Shown here: positions 23,891 to 33,409 of the stretch, one piece after another | Layout: each line of letters begins with the position of its first letter | Position numbering within the stretch: position 1 is the stretch's first letter | NCBI GenBank assembly: GCA_017934185.1 | Contig: JAGBJY010000053.1 | Location: 1 to 40,605 of the forward strand | Direction: 5' to 3' | Origin: Bacteroidales bacterium | Lineage (GTDB): Bacteria > Bacteroidota > Bacteroidia > Bacteroidales > UBA932 | Length of the DNA: 40,605 nt | The notes under the pieces: generated by a model | The model's input: only the letters and a program-made list of their open reading frames with translations | Told to the model about the DNA's origin: nothing | Database searches by the model: none | Program-made: the position numbers and the translations under genes

Positions 23891-26514
23891 TACTCCAAAT
23901 CTCCCAGATAATACGTGGCGCGCTTATCTTCGGGAAGCCGGTCATTGTACCGGTCCCAATACCAGGAGTCGTATACGCAGCGGGCCAGGGCCATGCTGTT
24001 TTCATTCGCCGTCGTAAAACCGCCGCTGCCGCCGTTGACGAGTCCGTTGGCCGACCAATAATTGCCGGAACCGAACAGCGTCACGAAATCCTGCTTCTGC
24101 AGGCTGGCGATAAATTGAATCTCCGCCGCCGTAGGAAGGCGCCAGCGGCCGGCGGGATAGCCGTCTTCCTGGTAGGTGGCACATTTGTAGTAGGCCGAAC
24201 TGTAGGGGGCATTGCCATATTCCATGCCACCGAATTTGGAGGCCACGCGATAGGAAGGGGCTACCATATTGCGGGTGCGGGCGGAACTTTCTGTAGGGCG
24301 GTAATTGGTAAGGTATCGTTCCTCCCCGGTAACAATATCTTTACCGGGGCTGAGGACAATCTCATCGGACCAACCCGGCTCGCCGTCCCGGATGACATAC
24401 CCCTCCGGGTTTTCTTCCAGCACATAGCCGCTTTCTTTCAGGTTTCCCTGTCCGTTGAGCACCGGATCCGGAGCAGCAGTACGGGGGTCCCCAATCACAT
24501 AATTGCCGCCTTCCGGCAAAACGGTTACCGTAATGTTATAAATGTTCCGGTTACCACCGGTAAAGTTTACCGTCCGCCATTGCAGCCACCTCAGGGCCTG
24601 ATTGGTTGCGTTATTGGTGTTTTCAGTCCATCCGGCATACCCGTGGGTCCTCAGTTCCTTCTCCGTAAGGTCAAATTGGCCGAGTCCTCCGTCTTCAGCC
24701 TTCCGGCTCCGGCACTTACCGTCAATCAGGACATAGCCCAGATGCGCGTAGTTGCGCCATGGGTTCTCGTTCTTGATGGAATTCTCCCCTTCGTCATTGA
24801 GGGCGCCGGAACTGGGGTCGGAATTCTGCTCGGCAAAGATAAACATGGCCGGATACTGGATAACGGTGTCCCGTTGGGTGTAGGTCTCGCCGGCATTGTC
24901 GGCGTGGGCGATGGAAATGATGGCCGTATAGGGCGAGTAGTCAAAGGTGGCGCTGGAAACCTTATTGTCAATGGCGTGATTGAAGACAATGGCCGAGCCA
25001 TTATCCGTGAACCACCCGCCATACTGCTCCTCGCCATACACCAGATAATAGGTGCCTTCCCCGTATAACTTGTCCGTTTCGGTATAGATGCCCTGAGGAT
25101 CGGGAGCCCCCACCTTGCGGAGCGGAACACCACCAATGCTTGCCGCGCTTGTGGACTTGCCATAATAAGGACGCGTGACGCTCACTACCTGAAAATCAAT
25201 GGGGTGGGAGGTAGTGTAATGCATGGCCACTTCCGTCTGGTTGTGCAGTTCGTACAAAGTCTGGTCTACGGAAAGATAGCGGGCATTGCCGATGTTGGCA
25301 TGTTTGACCACCACGTTCTTGTCCTGCCAGTAGTTGATATAGAAGCCGATGGGATTCACATTCACCGCCGCATCCTCAATATCGGCCCCCAGCATACCCA
25401 CATTCACGTCGTAGTGGTACCAGTTGTTCCTAAGGAAATAGCCGTCGTTGGGGAGCAGAATCTTGTAGTAGAACTCTTTCTTGGCGTAGCTGATGACGTT
25501 GTTCTGGTCTTCCTCCCGCTCCCAAGGCAAAACCAGCTTCAGATACGGCTCCCGGGTGTTGCCTGTCTCCTGGCCCACTTTCCAATAGCGGGGATAGGTA
25601 TACATGGGATAGGTGTTGAAGAAGCCATCGGCACTCTTGTCAAAAACCCGCCTGTAGGTGATGTTGGCATCGTTTCCCTGGGCCTCGAAGAAATACATGG
25701 GGTTGTTCTGGTAGGACAGGAATTCCGGGCTGTCCACCCCGCCCTCGGTCCCGGCCGGAGTCCCGGACAGGTTGACATTGGAAACGCCGTCCACCAAAAA
25801 GACGCGCATCTCTTCAAAACAGGGCTTCCAAACCTCCATGATGGTTTCCTGCGTTTCATCATCCACCCTTCCGGTACTCAGCTGCACATACTCATCGGCC
25901 TTGATGCCGACGGTGATCTTGCTGGCGTAGCGTTTGACATCAATCCGTCCCTGTGCAACCAGTTTCCGGGAACGGCCGGCCAGGGTTATGTCGGCCTGGC
26001 CGCTCATGATGAAACGGTCCTGCCGATGGTTGGAAGGAGAAACAAAATCCGTATTCACCACGATGGCCTGAAGGGCAGGAAGGGAGGTGTTGCCGGCCAA
26101 TTCCAGCGCGTTCAGCGCTGTCCTGGGCCCGTTCACAAGGGCGAACACCGTTGCCACTTCCGTACCGGAAACCGCGGGAAAGATGAGGTTCACCTGGTTG
26201 CTGTTAAGGTTCAGCAGGAAGTTCTTGTAGTCCATCGCACTCTCCTCCAAGTCCACCGGGACATGAAGGGCGGCCGGAGCCGCAGTGTTTCCCCCGGGAT
26301 AGAAATAGAAATCCACCCAGTCTATCTGGCTTTCATGATAGGCCCGCACGGGGTCTGCCGTGGGCTGTTCATCGGCCTTGGTTTCCGGAGACTCGTCACA
26401 GACAATGGTCACTTCCACGACGGGTCCGTCCCACACCTCCTCCATAGGCTCACGGGAGCAGGAAGCGCAGACAAGCAGCAGCAACGCCAAAAGATATGAA
26501 AGCCTACAGCGCAT
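23890..26514 (-). CDS. fimbrial accessory lipoprotein with FISUMP-like C-terminus
   Basis: This 874-residue lipoprotein has a signal peptide with two candidate lipobox cysteines (C16 and C19 in LLLVCASCS). The N-terminal half has the minor-fimbrillin pattern (DFYFYPGGNTAA, IFPAVSGTEVATVFALVN, and a beta strand pair RIDVKRYASKITVGIKA). NWYHYDVNVGMLG followed by VNPIGFYINYW closes the pilin-like part. The last 120 residues (YSSAYYKCATYQEDGYPAGRWRLPTAAE, then GNYWSANG and NSMALARCVYD) resemble the Fibrobacter-type major-paralogous (FISUMP) or lectin-like fold, which often sits at the tip of surface structures. It is joined by 1-nt overlaps to both neighbours. Confidence 0.72.
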   Translation of the reverse strand: MRCRLSYLLALLLLVCASCSREPMEEVWDGPVVEVTIVCDESPETKADEQPTADPVRAYHESQIDWVDFYFYPGGNTAAPAALHVPVDLEESAMDYKNFLLNLNSNQVNLIFPAVSGTEVATVFALVNGPRTALNALELAGNTSLPALQAIVVNTDFVSPSNHRQDRFIMSGQADITLAGRSRKLVAQGRIDVKRYASKITVGIKADEYVQLSTGRVDDETQETIMEVWKPCFEEMRVFLVDGVSNVNLSGTPAGTEGGVDSPEFLSYQNNPMYFFEAQGNDANITYRRVFDKSADGFFNTYPMYTYPRYWKVGQETGNTREPYLKLVLPWEREEDQNNVISYAKKEFYYKILLPNDGYFLRNNWYHYDVNVGMLGADIEDAAVNVNPIGFYINYWQDKNVVVKHANIGNARYLSVDQTLYELHNQTEVAMHYTTSHPIDFQVVSVTRPYYGKSTSAASIGGVPLRKVGAPDPQGIYTETDKLYGEGTYYLVYGEEQYGGWFTDNGSAIVFNHAIDNKVSSATFDYSPYTAIISIAHADNAGETYTQRDTVIQYPAMFIFAEQNSDPSSGALNDEGENSIKNENPWRNYAHLGYVLIDGKCRSRKAEDGGLGQFDLTEKELRTHGYAGWTENTNNATNQALRWLQWRTVNFTGGNRNIYNITVTVLPEGGNYVIGDPRTAAPDPVLNGQGNLKESGYVLEENPEGYVIRDGEPGWSDEIVLSPGKDIVTGEERYLTNYRPTESSARTRNMVAPSYRVASKFGGMEYGNAPYSSAYYKCATYQEDGYPAGRWRLPTAAEIQFIASLQKQDFVTLFGSGNYWSANGLVNGGSGGFTTANENSMALARCVYDSWYWDRYNDRLPEDKRATYYLGDLE

Positions 26515-28052
26515 CAGGGCAGTACAAAATAGTAAATTTGGTCAATGGTCTCCGATGCCCCCGGGATTTCCCGCTCGTTGATAAAAGCCTTGAACGCCAG
26601 CGTAATCATTTTTCCTGAACTTTCACCTACATAGTCCTCATTCTTATCCACATAGATGTCAATGCGCCCCTTGTCCTTGTCGGGGTTAATGTTGGCCTCC
26701 TGACTCTCTGATTCGCCCATCGTCACCTTGAAAGCATTCGTGGCTCCGGTAGTGGCCTCCACCGGAATCACCTGCAGCTGCCCTCCCTTGGGCGTTGCGA
26801 CATAAAGATAGGCCCGCGCCGCCTGATGGGGCTTGAGATAGACATAGAAATTGTCCTTGACGCCCGTGGAAACAATTCCGCTTACCGTACTTCCATCCAC
26901 TTTCAGTTTATCCGTGACCATCAGGGAGGAAACAGAAAAATCTATGGTGAACTTGTTCCAGTCCCAGGGTATGGCCGATACGGTGAGTTCCAACGTACGT
27001 CCGCTTACATAGTACGCATAGAGCGTCCAGGTATGGTTGCGGGCAAAATCGCCCGGAGCGTTCATGGAGAAGGAAACCGTTTTGTATTCAGGCTCATCAT
27101 CCCCCTTTTGGACATGATAACAGACCGTCCCCGTGAGGGCTTTGTCGCTCTCCCTCAAATAAATGGCACCGGTTCCCGCCTGCGTAAGATACCCCCCTTC
27201 AATACCGTCTTGAATCAAGCGCTCATAAGTAGGGCCGTCCTGCCCGGCGTAGGTATAGCGTTCGGGCGACACTGTGGAGGCAACGGCTCCGGGACCTTCC
27301 GTTATCATGGTAGAAGCAACATAACCATCCCCCTGCCGGATGGCCGCACCGTTTTCGGAAAAGACCTTTTCGTTCACAGGAATCCGGTCCCCGTCCAATT
27401 CAATCCGGTCAATATAGACTTTCTCCAACTCGCCTTCCTCCGCTTCCGTGTACATCTGGCTAAAGACATAGCGGAGCTTGGACACAGCGCGGGAGATAGG
27501 GACGGTCCCGACGCTCAGCGACGGTTCTTCGCCTTGGATAGAGAGATGCGTACGCACCCCGCTCATAGGAAGACCGCCCTCCGGGACAACCGTCCATTGC
27601 TGCTGAGGGCCGAAAAATCCTTCGCCGAAAAAGGCGCCGCTCACCTCATTCCAGTCCGTGCTGGCCCGCAAACCCTCCTTTCCGATGGACGCGGCATTCA
27701 CCAGGACATAGACATCGATATCCGGACGTTCCAGGGCAAAGGACGAAGGAACGGGCAGCGTGTACCGGCGCACCGTCCCGCCTTTCGGGAAATCCCCGTC
27801 CGCATCCAGCTGCAGGGAACGGACAAAAGCATGGTTATCGCTCCGGAAAATCCACAAGCTCAAATCATAGATGGCATTTTCCCTATCCGAAGCCGGCACC
27901 TCCCCCACATCGGCCTTGGTGACCATGGGGGCGGGAAACTCCAGGGTAATCCCCAGTTCCGGACAAGCGGGCGTGTCAGAGAGATTGTCGTAGATACACG
28001 AACTCACCAGAGCCCATCCCAGCAGCAGCAATATGACCTTCTTCCAGTGCAT
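26514..28052 (-). CDS. minor fimbrial subunit-like lipoprotein
   Basis: I place the start at ATG 28052, not the longer frame to 28181, because MHWKKVILLLLGWALVSSC is a proper lipoprotein signal (C19) and this ATG forms the TAATG overlap used throughout the operon. The 512-residue product begins ITLEFPAPMVTKADV and shows the fimbrillin-like segments YDLSLWIFRSDNHAFVRSL, VYVLVNAAS, SRAVSKLRYVF and SMNAPGDFARNHTWTLYAYYVSG. It ends in an extra beta domain (IDQIYYFVLP). Type V pilins are exported as lipoproteins, cleaved and assembled by strand exchange. This one is most likely an accessory or tip-connecting pilin of the Mfa3/Mfa4 or FimC/FimD kind; exact assignment needs structure comparison. Confidence 0.72.
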   Translation of the reverse strand: MHWKKVILLLLGWALVSSCIYDNLSDTPACPELGITLEFPAPMVTKADVGEVPASDRENAIYDLSLWIFRSDNHAFVRSLQLDADGDFPKGGTVRRYTLPVPSSFALERPDIDVYVLVNAASIGKEGLRASTDWNEVSGAFFGEGFFGPQQQWTVVPEGGLPMSGVRTHLSIQGEEPSLSVGTVPISRAVSKLRYVFSQMYTEAEEGELEKVYIDRIELDGDRIPVNEKVFSENGAAIRQGDGYVASTMITEGPGAVASTVSPERYTYAGQDGPTYERLIQDGIEGGYLTQAGTGAIYLRESDKALTGTVCYHVQKGDDEPEYKTVSFSMNAPGDFARNHTWTLYAYYVSGRTLELTVSAIPWDWNKFTIDFSVSSLMVTDKLKVDGSTVSGIVSTGVKDNFYVYLKPHQAARAYLYVATPKGGQLQVIPVEATTGATNAFKVTMGESESQEANINPDKDKGRIDIYVDKNEDYVGESSGKMITLAFKAFINEREIPGASETIDQIYYFVLP

Positions 28053-29932
28053 TATTCCATGATTACTGTTACGGGAGTGGACAAAATCCAACTGACTTTG
28101 GTCTGAAGCCCCAGGGTAAGCTGGGGGACACCCAAATCCGGAATGGCGCAGTGGGCATTTTCCAAGGTGGTTACCTTGCACTTCACCGTAGTTATCCGGT
28201 CTTTCAGGAAAACGCTGTTAAACGCTGCATTTTCCGGCAGGTCCAAGCTTCCGGTAAGGTAGAAGCGGTGCCCGGGAAGGATACGTCCTTCGGCACCATA
28301 GAATGTTTTACCGGTATTGTTTTCGAACTCCAAACAGATATAAACGGTTTGATTCTCAGGTGTTTCCAGAGACAATACCCGAAAATCCGGCAGCGTCTCC
28401 TCCTCATAAGGCTTAAGGAAAACACCGGATACCTGGCTGTCATACAGAAAGTACTGGGCACTTTCCGTATCGGGCGTAAAATCATACTTTTGCGGATACT
28501 GGCAGCCGATGATCACCCCTTTGAGGGGGAGATGGTCGCCGCTGGCATCCACCAGCGTATAATCCAGCCCGTCATTGTCCTGGAGCTGCCCCGAGGCCGC
28601 TTGAACGGTAGCTTTCAGCATGCCCACGGCATATTCCAGGGTATTCTCAACGGCAACAGCTTTGGTTTCTACCGTGACCGGGCCATCTGTATAGTGGGAA
28701 AGGATGCTTTCCCAGGTATGCTCCCCGGAGTAGTAGCCCAGGACTTCGTCACTGGTGGAAGATACCAGGGGGGAATTGGCATAATAGTACAAAGCCGGCG
28801 GAAAACAGAAGCGGGAAATGGGAGCCATGCCGTCCAGGCCGCTTTCCAGCGGCACCACATAACCCGAAGGGGTCCAGCGCACCGCAGCCGCACCGGAAGG
28901 AAGGCCGTATGACTCGGGGTAAGACGAAGTGGCGGAATTCCGAAACACAACACTCTTGTCTCCGGTAATCGCAATGTTTTCACAGGCCGAAAATTTATCC
29001 TTGATGGCTTGGCAAAGGCCGTTGTACAAATCTTTATACTGCAAAACGCTTCCGTCCTCTTGCTTATATGCCGTATAAAAACTACCGTTCTTTTCGACCT
29101 CATACGCAAGGGTGTTCTGGCTTTCATAAGCGTCTATGGTACGATAAAGCGTAGTGAGCAGCGCCTCTACATTGCCGCCGGAACCGGGCATCAGCTTCCC
29201 TTCCTCCGTAACGGCCGAATAGCAGCTGCGAAGGTTTTCATCCCCAATCTCCGAATTCCAATTCACGGTCACCGTTGTGGGCTCACCGCCATTGTAGGTA
29301 ACGTTTACAGCATAGGAAACGCCAAAAAAAACGTCATTGAGGGCCGAAACGATGTCCCGGGTAGCAGCAAGCGCCTGGTTTCCCGAAGGCAGCATTGCAT
29401 CCGGGCTAAAGCCGAAATCCGCGGCAGTAAACATCGTGCTGCGGTAGAAGTTTTCCGATTCCACAAGGGACCCGTTCACCTGCCGGTCTGCCACCGAGCC
29501 GGAGACCTTGTTACCGGCCCTCCGGGCTTTCCCATAGAGTAGCGCCGAAGCGCAGCGACGAGGCAAATAAACATCTTGCGTAAAATACAAGACTTCCTCT
29601 CGGGAAGCCCTGGGAGATACCAGCGCAGGGAAATAGACGGTGCCGGACAAAGGGGCGTCACCCGGAGAAACGGCACTCCGGGAGGCAAAAGGCAAGAGGC
29701 GAAGATCGGCAATGCCGCGGAAACGTCCCTCCTCGTCCCCCATTTCGGTGATGAGGTCTACATTGGCCTTGGTCACGCGTCCTTCTCCAAGGGTGAGACT
29801 CATACGCACAGGCTGGGTGGCCTCTGTAGCCGTACCCATTTCCTCCGTCTGCTCCCTACCACAAGACACCAGGCCTGCCGATGACAGGGTCACCAGCAGG
29901 AAAAACAATGCCATATGCCTGGTTCTCAACAC
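28052..29932 (-). CDS. fimbrial major-subunit-like lipoprotein, paralog C
   Basis: The start is GTG at 29932, overlapping the anchor gene stop as TAGTG; an internal ATG at 29914 is the alternative. The 626-residue lipoprotein (lipobox LVSC, C24) is the shortest of three paralogs, the others being at 30949 and 33410. Shared landmarks are FRGIADLRLLPF near the N-terminus, SALLYGKARRAG, FCFPPALYYYANSPL, LQDNDGLDYTL, LKGVIIGC, VYICLEFENNTG, FYLTGSLDL and the C-terminal VFLKDRITTVKC with IPDLGVPQLTLGLQ. It is separated from the other two by the anchor gene, suggesting an older duplication or a distinct role such as a base or tip subunit. Confidence 0.78.
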   Translation of the reverse strand: MLRTRHMALFFLLVTLSSAGLVSCGREQTEEMGTATEATQPVRMSLTLGEGRVTKANVDLITEMGDEEGRFRGIADLRLLPFASRSAVSPGDAPLSGTVYFPALVSPRASREEVLYFTQDVYLPRRCASALLYGKARRAGNKVSGSVADRQVNGSLVESENFYRSTMFTAADFGFSPDAMLPSGNQALAATRDIVSALNDVFFGVSYAVNVTYNGGEPTTVTVNWNSEIGDENLRSCYSAVTEEGKLMPGSGGNVEALLTTLYRTIDAYESQNTLAYEVEKNGSFYTAYKQEDGSVLQYKDLYNGLCQAIKDKFSACENIAITGDKSVVFRNSATSSYPESYGLPSGAAAVRWTPSGYVVPLESGLDGMAPISRFCFPPALYYYANSPLVSSTSDEVLGYYSGEHTWESILSHYTDGPVTVETKAVAVENTLEYAVGMLKATVQAASGQLQDNDGLDYTLVDASGDHLPLKGVIIGCQYPQKYDFTPDTESAQYFLYDSQVSGVFLKPYEEETLPDFRVLSLETPENQTVYICLEFENNTGKTFYGAEGRILPGHRFYLTGSLDLPENAAFNSVFLKDRITTVKCKVTTLENAHCAIPDLGVPQLTLGLQTKVSWILSTPVTVIME

Positions 29933-30930
29933 TATATATCAACCGGAATTTCAAGGCCGGGATTCCAGTCCAGTGTAACGGAAACGGCTACCGTGGGATC
30001 GCCCGGATACACCTGACCGTTTTCCCGCGCTTTGGCCTTCAGTACCTTCAACTCGCCGGCGCGGAGCGGTTTGGACAAGCCCAGGATGGTCTCGGTCACC
30101 TTCCCGTCGGGAAGGGTGGCATAGACCTTATATTGCCACAGGGAATGGTCTGCGGCCTTGCTGGGCGAAGGCTCCCGTGAAGGGAAATTCACTGAGGCAA
30201 AACAACGTGTCCCGGATGCAGGGAGCACCAGTTCATCGGCCCGCAGGACAGGGGTGTAAGAGAAATGGTACACACTGTCGCAAACGTCAAAACCTGTAGC
30301 AAAACCGCTCAGGAAGACCTTGATGTCTTTCAAGTGACTGCCCAGCGTATCCACCACCAGGGCTGTGGCACAATTGGCTATGTACAGGCGCACATCAAAC
30401 TGCTGGTCCTGGCCCTCCTTGACGTCCATGGGCAGCCGGGCGGTGAAGATACCGGAACGGTGGGGGAAAAGGGTATCGGCCACCTCCTGCACCAGGCCGG
30501 CCGTATGGCAGCGCTGGGTGTCTTGCAGCCGAACCCTTTCATTGCCCGACAGGTTGGCCAGCGCCAGATGCATGTATTTGCGCACGGGAATATACAGGGT
30601 GTAACTGGACTGGTTGGCATCCATGATATGGGTTTCATGGTGCAAACGCGTGGAATCTTCCACTACATCGTAGAATCCCAAGTCCACATCATGGGCAAAG
30701 TCCGTAAAAATGCCTTCCAGGTAGGTCTTGAGGGCATTGCTTACCGTTATGTCCGCCGCCAGGGAAAGCTGGGTCTGGAGCTCCGTGGTCATGTTGGTGA
30801 CCAGCCGGAGCTCATAATCAATGGTGTAGTCCGTTTCGCAGTCGCGCAGATCCTCGTCCACCAGGCCGCAACCCGTGAAGGCAGCGGCCAGGAGGACCCA
30901 AAGAATGATATGCTTTACTGCGCAGCGCAC
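29932..30930 (-). CDS. Mfa2/FimB-type fimbrial anchor lipoprotein
   Basis: The 332-residue protein has a lipobox ending at C21 (AAFTGC) followed at once by GLVDEDLRDCE, the short acidic EDLxxC motif that marks Mfa2/FimB anchors. Segments typical of the family include YTIDYELRLVTNMT, SSYTLYIPVRKYMHLALANLSG and the closing LDWNPGLEIPVDI. In Porphyromonas the FimB/Mfa2 anchor stays lipidated in the outer membrane and limits pilus length. This gene is the only anchor candidate of that type here. It lies 18 nt after paralog B, and its stop overlaps the next gene. Confidence 0.82.
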   Translation of the reverse strand: MRCAVKHIILWVLLAAAFTGCGLVDEDLRDCETDYTIDYELRLVTNMTTELQTQLSLAADITVSNALKTYLEGIFTDFAHDVDLGFYDVVEDSTRLHHETHIMDANQSSYTLYIPVRKYMHLALANLSGNERVRLQDTQRCHTAGLVQEVADTLFPHRSGIFTARLPMDVKEGQDQQFDVRLYIANCATALVVDTLGSHLKDIKVFLSGFATGFDVCDSVYHFSYTPVLRADELVLPASGTRCFASVNFPSREPSPSKAADHSLWQYKVYATLPDGKVTETILGLSKPLRAGELKVLKAKARENGQVYPGDPTVAVSVTLDWNPGLEIPVDI

Positions 30931-30948
30931 GATGCCGGATTCAATTAA

Positions 30949-33387
30949 TTAGATACCCCCCCCCATTTCTACCTCGAAGGCCAGGCCGGGCGTCCAGGTC
31001 ATATCGATGGACAGGCCCAGGGAAATCTGGCTGGAACGGAGGTCCGGAACGGTAACGTAAGCATGCTTGAGTGCATCTTCGCCCAGCATGAGGTCGGCGG
31101 TGGTGATGTAATCCTGCATGAAAACGCGCGGGGCGTTGACGGTTTCGCCGGTGGAAGGATTGAAGGGCGGATAGCAATAGTACTCGCGGCTCAGGTCGGT
31201 GAAGGCGGAACCATTGTCTTCACGGGCTTTGTTAACGGCAGATGCCAAATCCAGCTTGCCCAGCAGGTAGAAGGTGCCGCCCTTGCGGATGAGGTTCATC
31301 TCTCCCCAGAAGTCTTCATCGGTTTTGTTCACGAGTTCAAGGCCCACATACACATCGGACTGTTCATCGGCAGGCTTGGTGGCGTCGTAATTGTCCCACA
31401 CCATGGTGTAAATGGGTTCCGTAGTAGCACCCACCTTATAGGTAGTGGTAACCTTGTCAAAAATCATTTTGTCAAAAGCGTTGCCGGTATAATCCACGCC
31501 CGTGAACTTTCCTGTTGCTTCATCATAGCCATATTCCGACGGTGTAACCGTTTTAGGCCTGCGGGTATAGGACCAGTCCACGACGTCGGCCACACCGCCC
31601 ACAATCACTCCCGTGACAAAGATGCCCTTATCGGCCTCTGAATAGGAAGTGGAGATAACGTTATCCTCCTCTCCGGGATGCAGGACGGAATTGTTGTCCT
31701 TAAGCGAACCGTTCCGGAATTTGACGGTTGAGGCCAGCAGCGCCGTACCGTAGTTTACGTTGTTCACCATGGCTACGCTGCGGGTGTCGGACTTGACGGC
31801 TGCGTTGTTTTCCCAGCCGGCCCACTGGCCCTCGTTGTTCCAGTTGCTCACGGAAGCGGGATAGTCGTTCTCCTTCTTCTCCACTGAAGACACACGCAGG
31901 GGAGAGTTGCCAAAGTACATGAGCTCCGGCGGGTAGCGGTAATTGGCAATGGGGAAAGTGGCGTCTCCCATGCCGTAAGCCGGAATGTCTGTTATGTAAC
32001 GGAACTGGTCTACTTTGTTCTGGGCAGTCTGCACATCGCAGGTCATGATGGAAGCGCCCTTGGGAAGGCCCACGTTCACCGGGAACCCATCTTCCTGCGT
32101 ACCGTTCATGAAATAGCTGCCGTCAAAATAGGTTTCGATATTGGATTTGTTCGCGTTCCACGTGTCCGGAGAGCAGGCGTTGGAAATGTTGGTGACAAGG
32201 GTCGAAATATCATAAGTTCCGTCGCTGTTTTTCAGGAAATTGAGGCCGTTTCCGTTATCCATTGCCATAAACGTGTCCATCCGTTCCAAAATCTGCTGCG
32301 CCAAAAGCTTGGCAGCCACCTCTTCCCAACCGGTGGGCCCGCCGTCGGCCACGCGTTCCACAACCGCGTGCAAATCCTGCAGCACCCGAATCACGGCCGA
32401 GGCACTGCCGGCACGCAGCTCTTTGAGCGTACCGCTGGACTGAATGGTGGTGAGTTCATTGTAAGCGTATCCCAGAACTTCGGCCAGAGGGGCCAGGGAC
32501 ATGGGCGTGCCGTTTTTCGTTGTCACCACCGAGTTGGGATTGGTAGCGTCACTGGTGTCGTAGGCATACTTGTACATGGTGCCCAACTGTTTCCAGGACA
32601 GTTCCCCGGCATGATAGGAATAAGTTTCCCCTTCCACCACGGCGGAGATGCCGTCGGTAGGGGCGGGCACCTCATCGGCCAGCTGCTCTGCCACCGTTTC
32701 ATCGGGCTGGGGCCACCAGAAGCCATAGCTCCTGTCTTCAGTACCTGTAGAATGATCCCAGAAGGTATTCTCATTCACCAGGCCGGCCACGGTCAGGTAA
32801 GTGAAAAAGGTAGAGAAAAAGAAAGTGCCGGCATCAAAGGCCCCTTGACTGGACAGACGGGACACCAGGGAGAACTTGATGGAGCTGAGGTCCGTAACGC
32901 TGCCTTCCAGGGAAACCGCTCCCTGCAAATCGTCGGAAACGGTCTTTTTGGCTTTGCCGTACAGCATCACCACATTGGTGCCCAGCGGCAGGGCCAGCTC
33001 CAGGGTGCGGGAAGAACTGGAAGCGGTCACCGCACCGGCCGGGAAAAGGTCTCCCAGATTGTAGTCGCGGTCGGCGGCAATCACGGTACCGTCGGCTTTG
33101 TAGGGCGATTTGAAGAACGCCCCGCCCTCAGCGGGTGCATCCAGTGAATAGGACACCAGGTGCACAGCCTCCATGCCAAGGAAAGGATTGTCCTTCTGGA
33201 CAAACTCCGCCGTGGTCTTGGTATCCTTTCCGGTAGCGGTGGAAACGTTGAGGACAAACTGCGTTTTCACGGTGCCTGACTCGGGATCAAAGCCCGGGCT
33301 GGGGACAACGGGCGTTTCTGTTTCCCGGTAGCAGGAAACCAGCACCGCAAATGCCATAAGGCCGAAGAAAAACAAATTGCGTTTCAT
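30949..33387 (-). CDS. fimbrial major-subunit-like lipoprotein, paralog B
   Basis: This 812-residue lipoprotein (MKRNLFFFGLMAFAVLVSC, C19) is related along its length to the 33410 and 28052 products. Landmarks are TQFVLNVSTATGKDTK, FLGMEAVHLVSYSLD, NVVMLYGKAKK, RYPPELMYFGNSPLRVSS, LKDNNSVLHPG, GVIVGG, VYVGLELVNKT, GTFYLLGKLDL, APRVFMQDYITTADL and VTVPDLRSSQISLGLSID. The large size and paired genes suggest that A and B together form the shaft. The last codons contain a G9 tract (30956-30964) giving MGGGI. The gene lies 22 nt after paralog A and 18 nt before the anchor. Confidence 0.8.
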   Translation of the reverse strand: MKRNLFFFGLMAFAVLVSCYRETETPVVPSPGFDPESGTVKTQFVLNVSTATGKDTKTTAEFVQKDNPFLGMEAVHLVSYSLDAPAEGGAFFKSPYKADGTVIAADRDYNLGDLFPAGAVTASSSSRTLELALPLGTNVVMLYGKAKKTVSDDLQGAVSLEGSVTDLSSIKFSLVSRLSSQGAFDAGTFFFSTFFTYLTVAGLVNENTFWDHSTGTEDRSYGFWWPQPDETVAEQLADEVPAPTDGISAVVEGETYSYHAGELSWKQLGTMYKYAYDTSDATNPNSVVTTKNGTPMSLAPLAEVLGYAYNELTTIQSSGTLKELRAGSASAVIRVLQDLHAVVERVADGGPTGWEEVAAKLLAQQILERMDTFMAMDNGNGLNFLKNSDGTYDISTLVTNISNACSPDTWNANKSNIETYFDGSYFMNGTQEDGFPVNVGLPKGASIMTCDVQTAQNKVDQFRYITDIPAYGMGDATFPIANYRYPPELMYFGNSPLRVSSVEKKENDYPASVSNWNNEGQWAGWENNAAVKSDTRSVAMVNNVNYGTALLASTVKFRNGSLKDNNSVLHPGEEDNVISTSYSEADKGIFVTGVIVGGVADVVDWSYTRRPKTVTPSEYGYDEATGKFTGVDYTGNAFDKMIFDKVTTTYKVGATTEPIYTMVWDNYDATKPADEQSDVYVGLELVNKTDEDFWGEMNLIRKGGTFYLLGKLDLASAVNKAREDNGSAFTDLSREYYCYPPFNPSTGETVNAPRVFMQDYITTADLMLGEDALKHAYVTVPDLRSSQISLGLSIDMTWTPGLAFEVEMGGGI
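30956..30964 (-). repeat. G9 homopolymer at the 3' end of pilin gene B
   Basis: Nine consecutive C on the plus strand cover the codons for MGGG just before the stop. With ten G the protein would end GGGYLIN, with eight G it would end GGVSN. All three frames stop within a few codons, so slippage would only alter the C-terminal residues. Confidence 0.9.
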
Positions 33388-33409
33388 AGGTATCTATTTT
33401 TACTAATTA

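Noticed and set aside
28053-28181. Longer N-terminus for the minor fimbrial subunit starting at 28181
   Set aside because: The extra 43 residues lie inside the preceding gene, have no signal character and push the lipoprotein signal into the interior; the ATG at 28052 forms the TAATG overlap seen at the neighbouring junctions.
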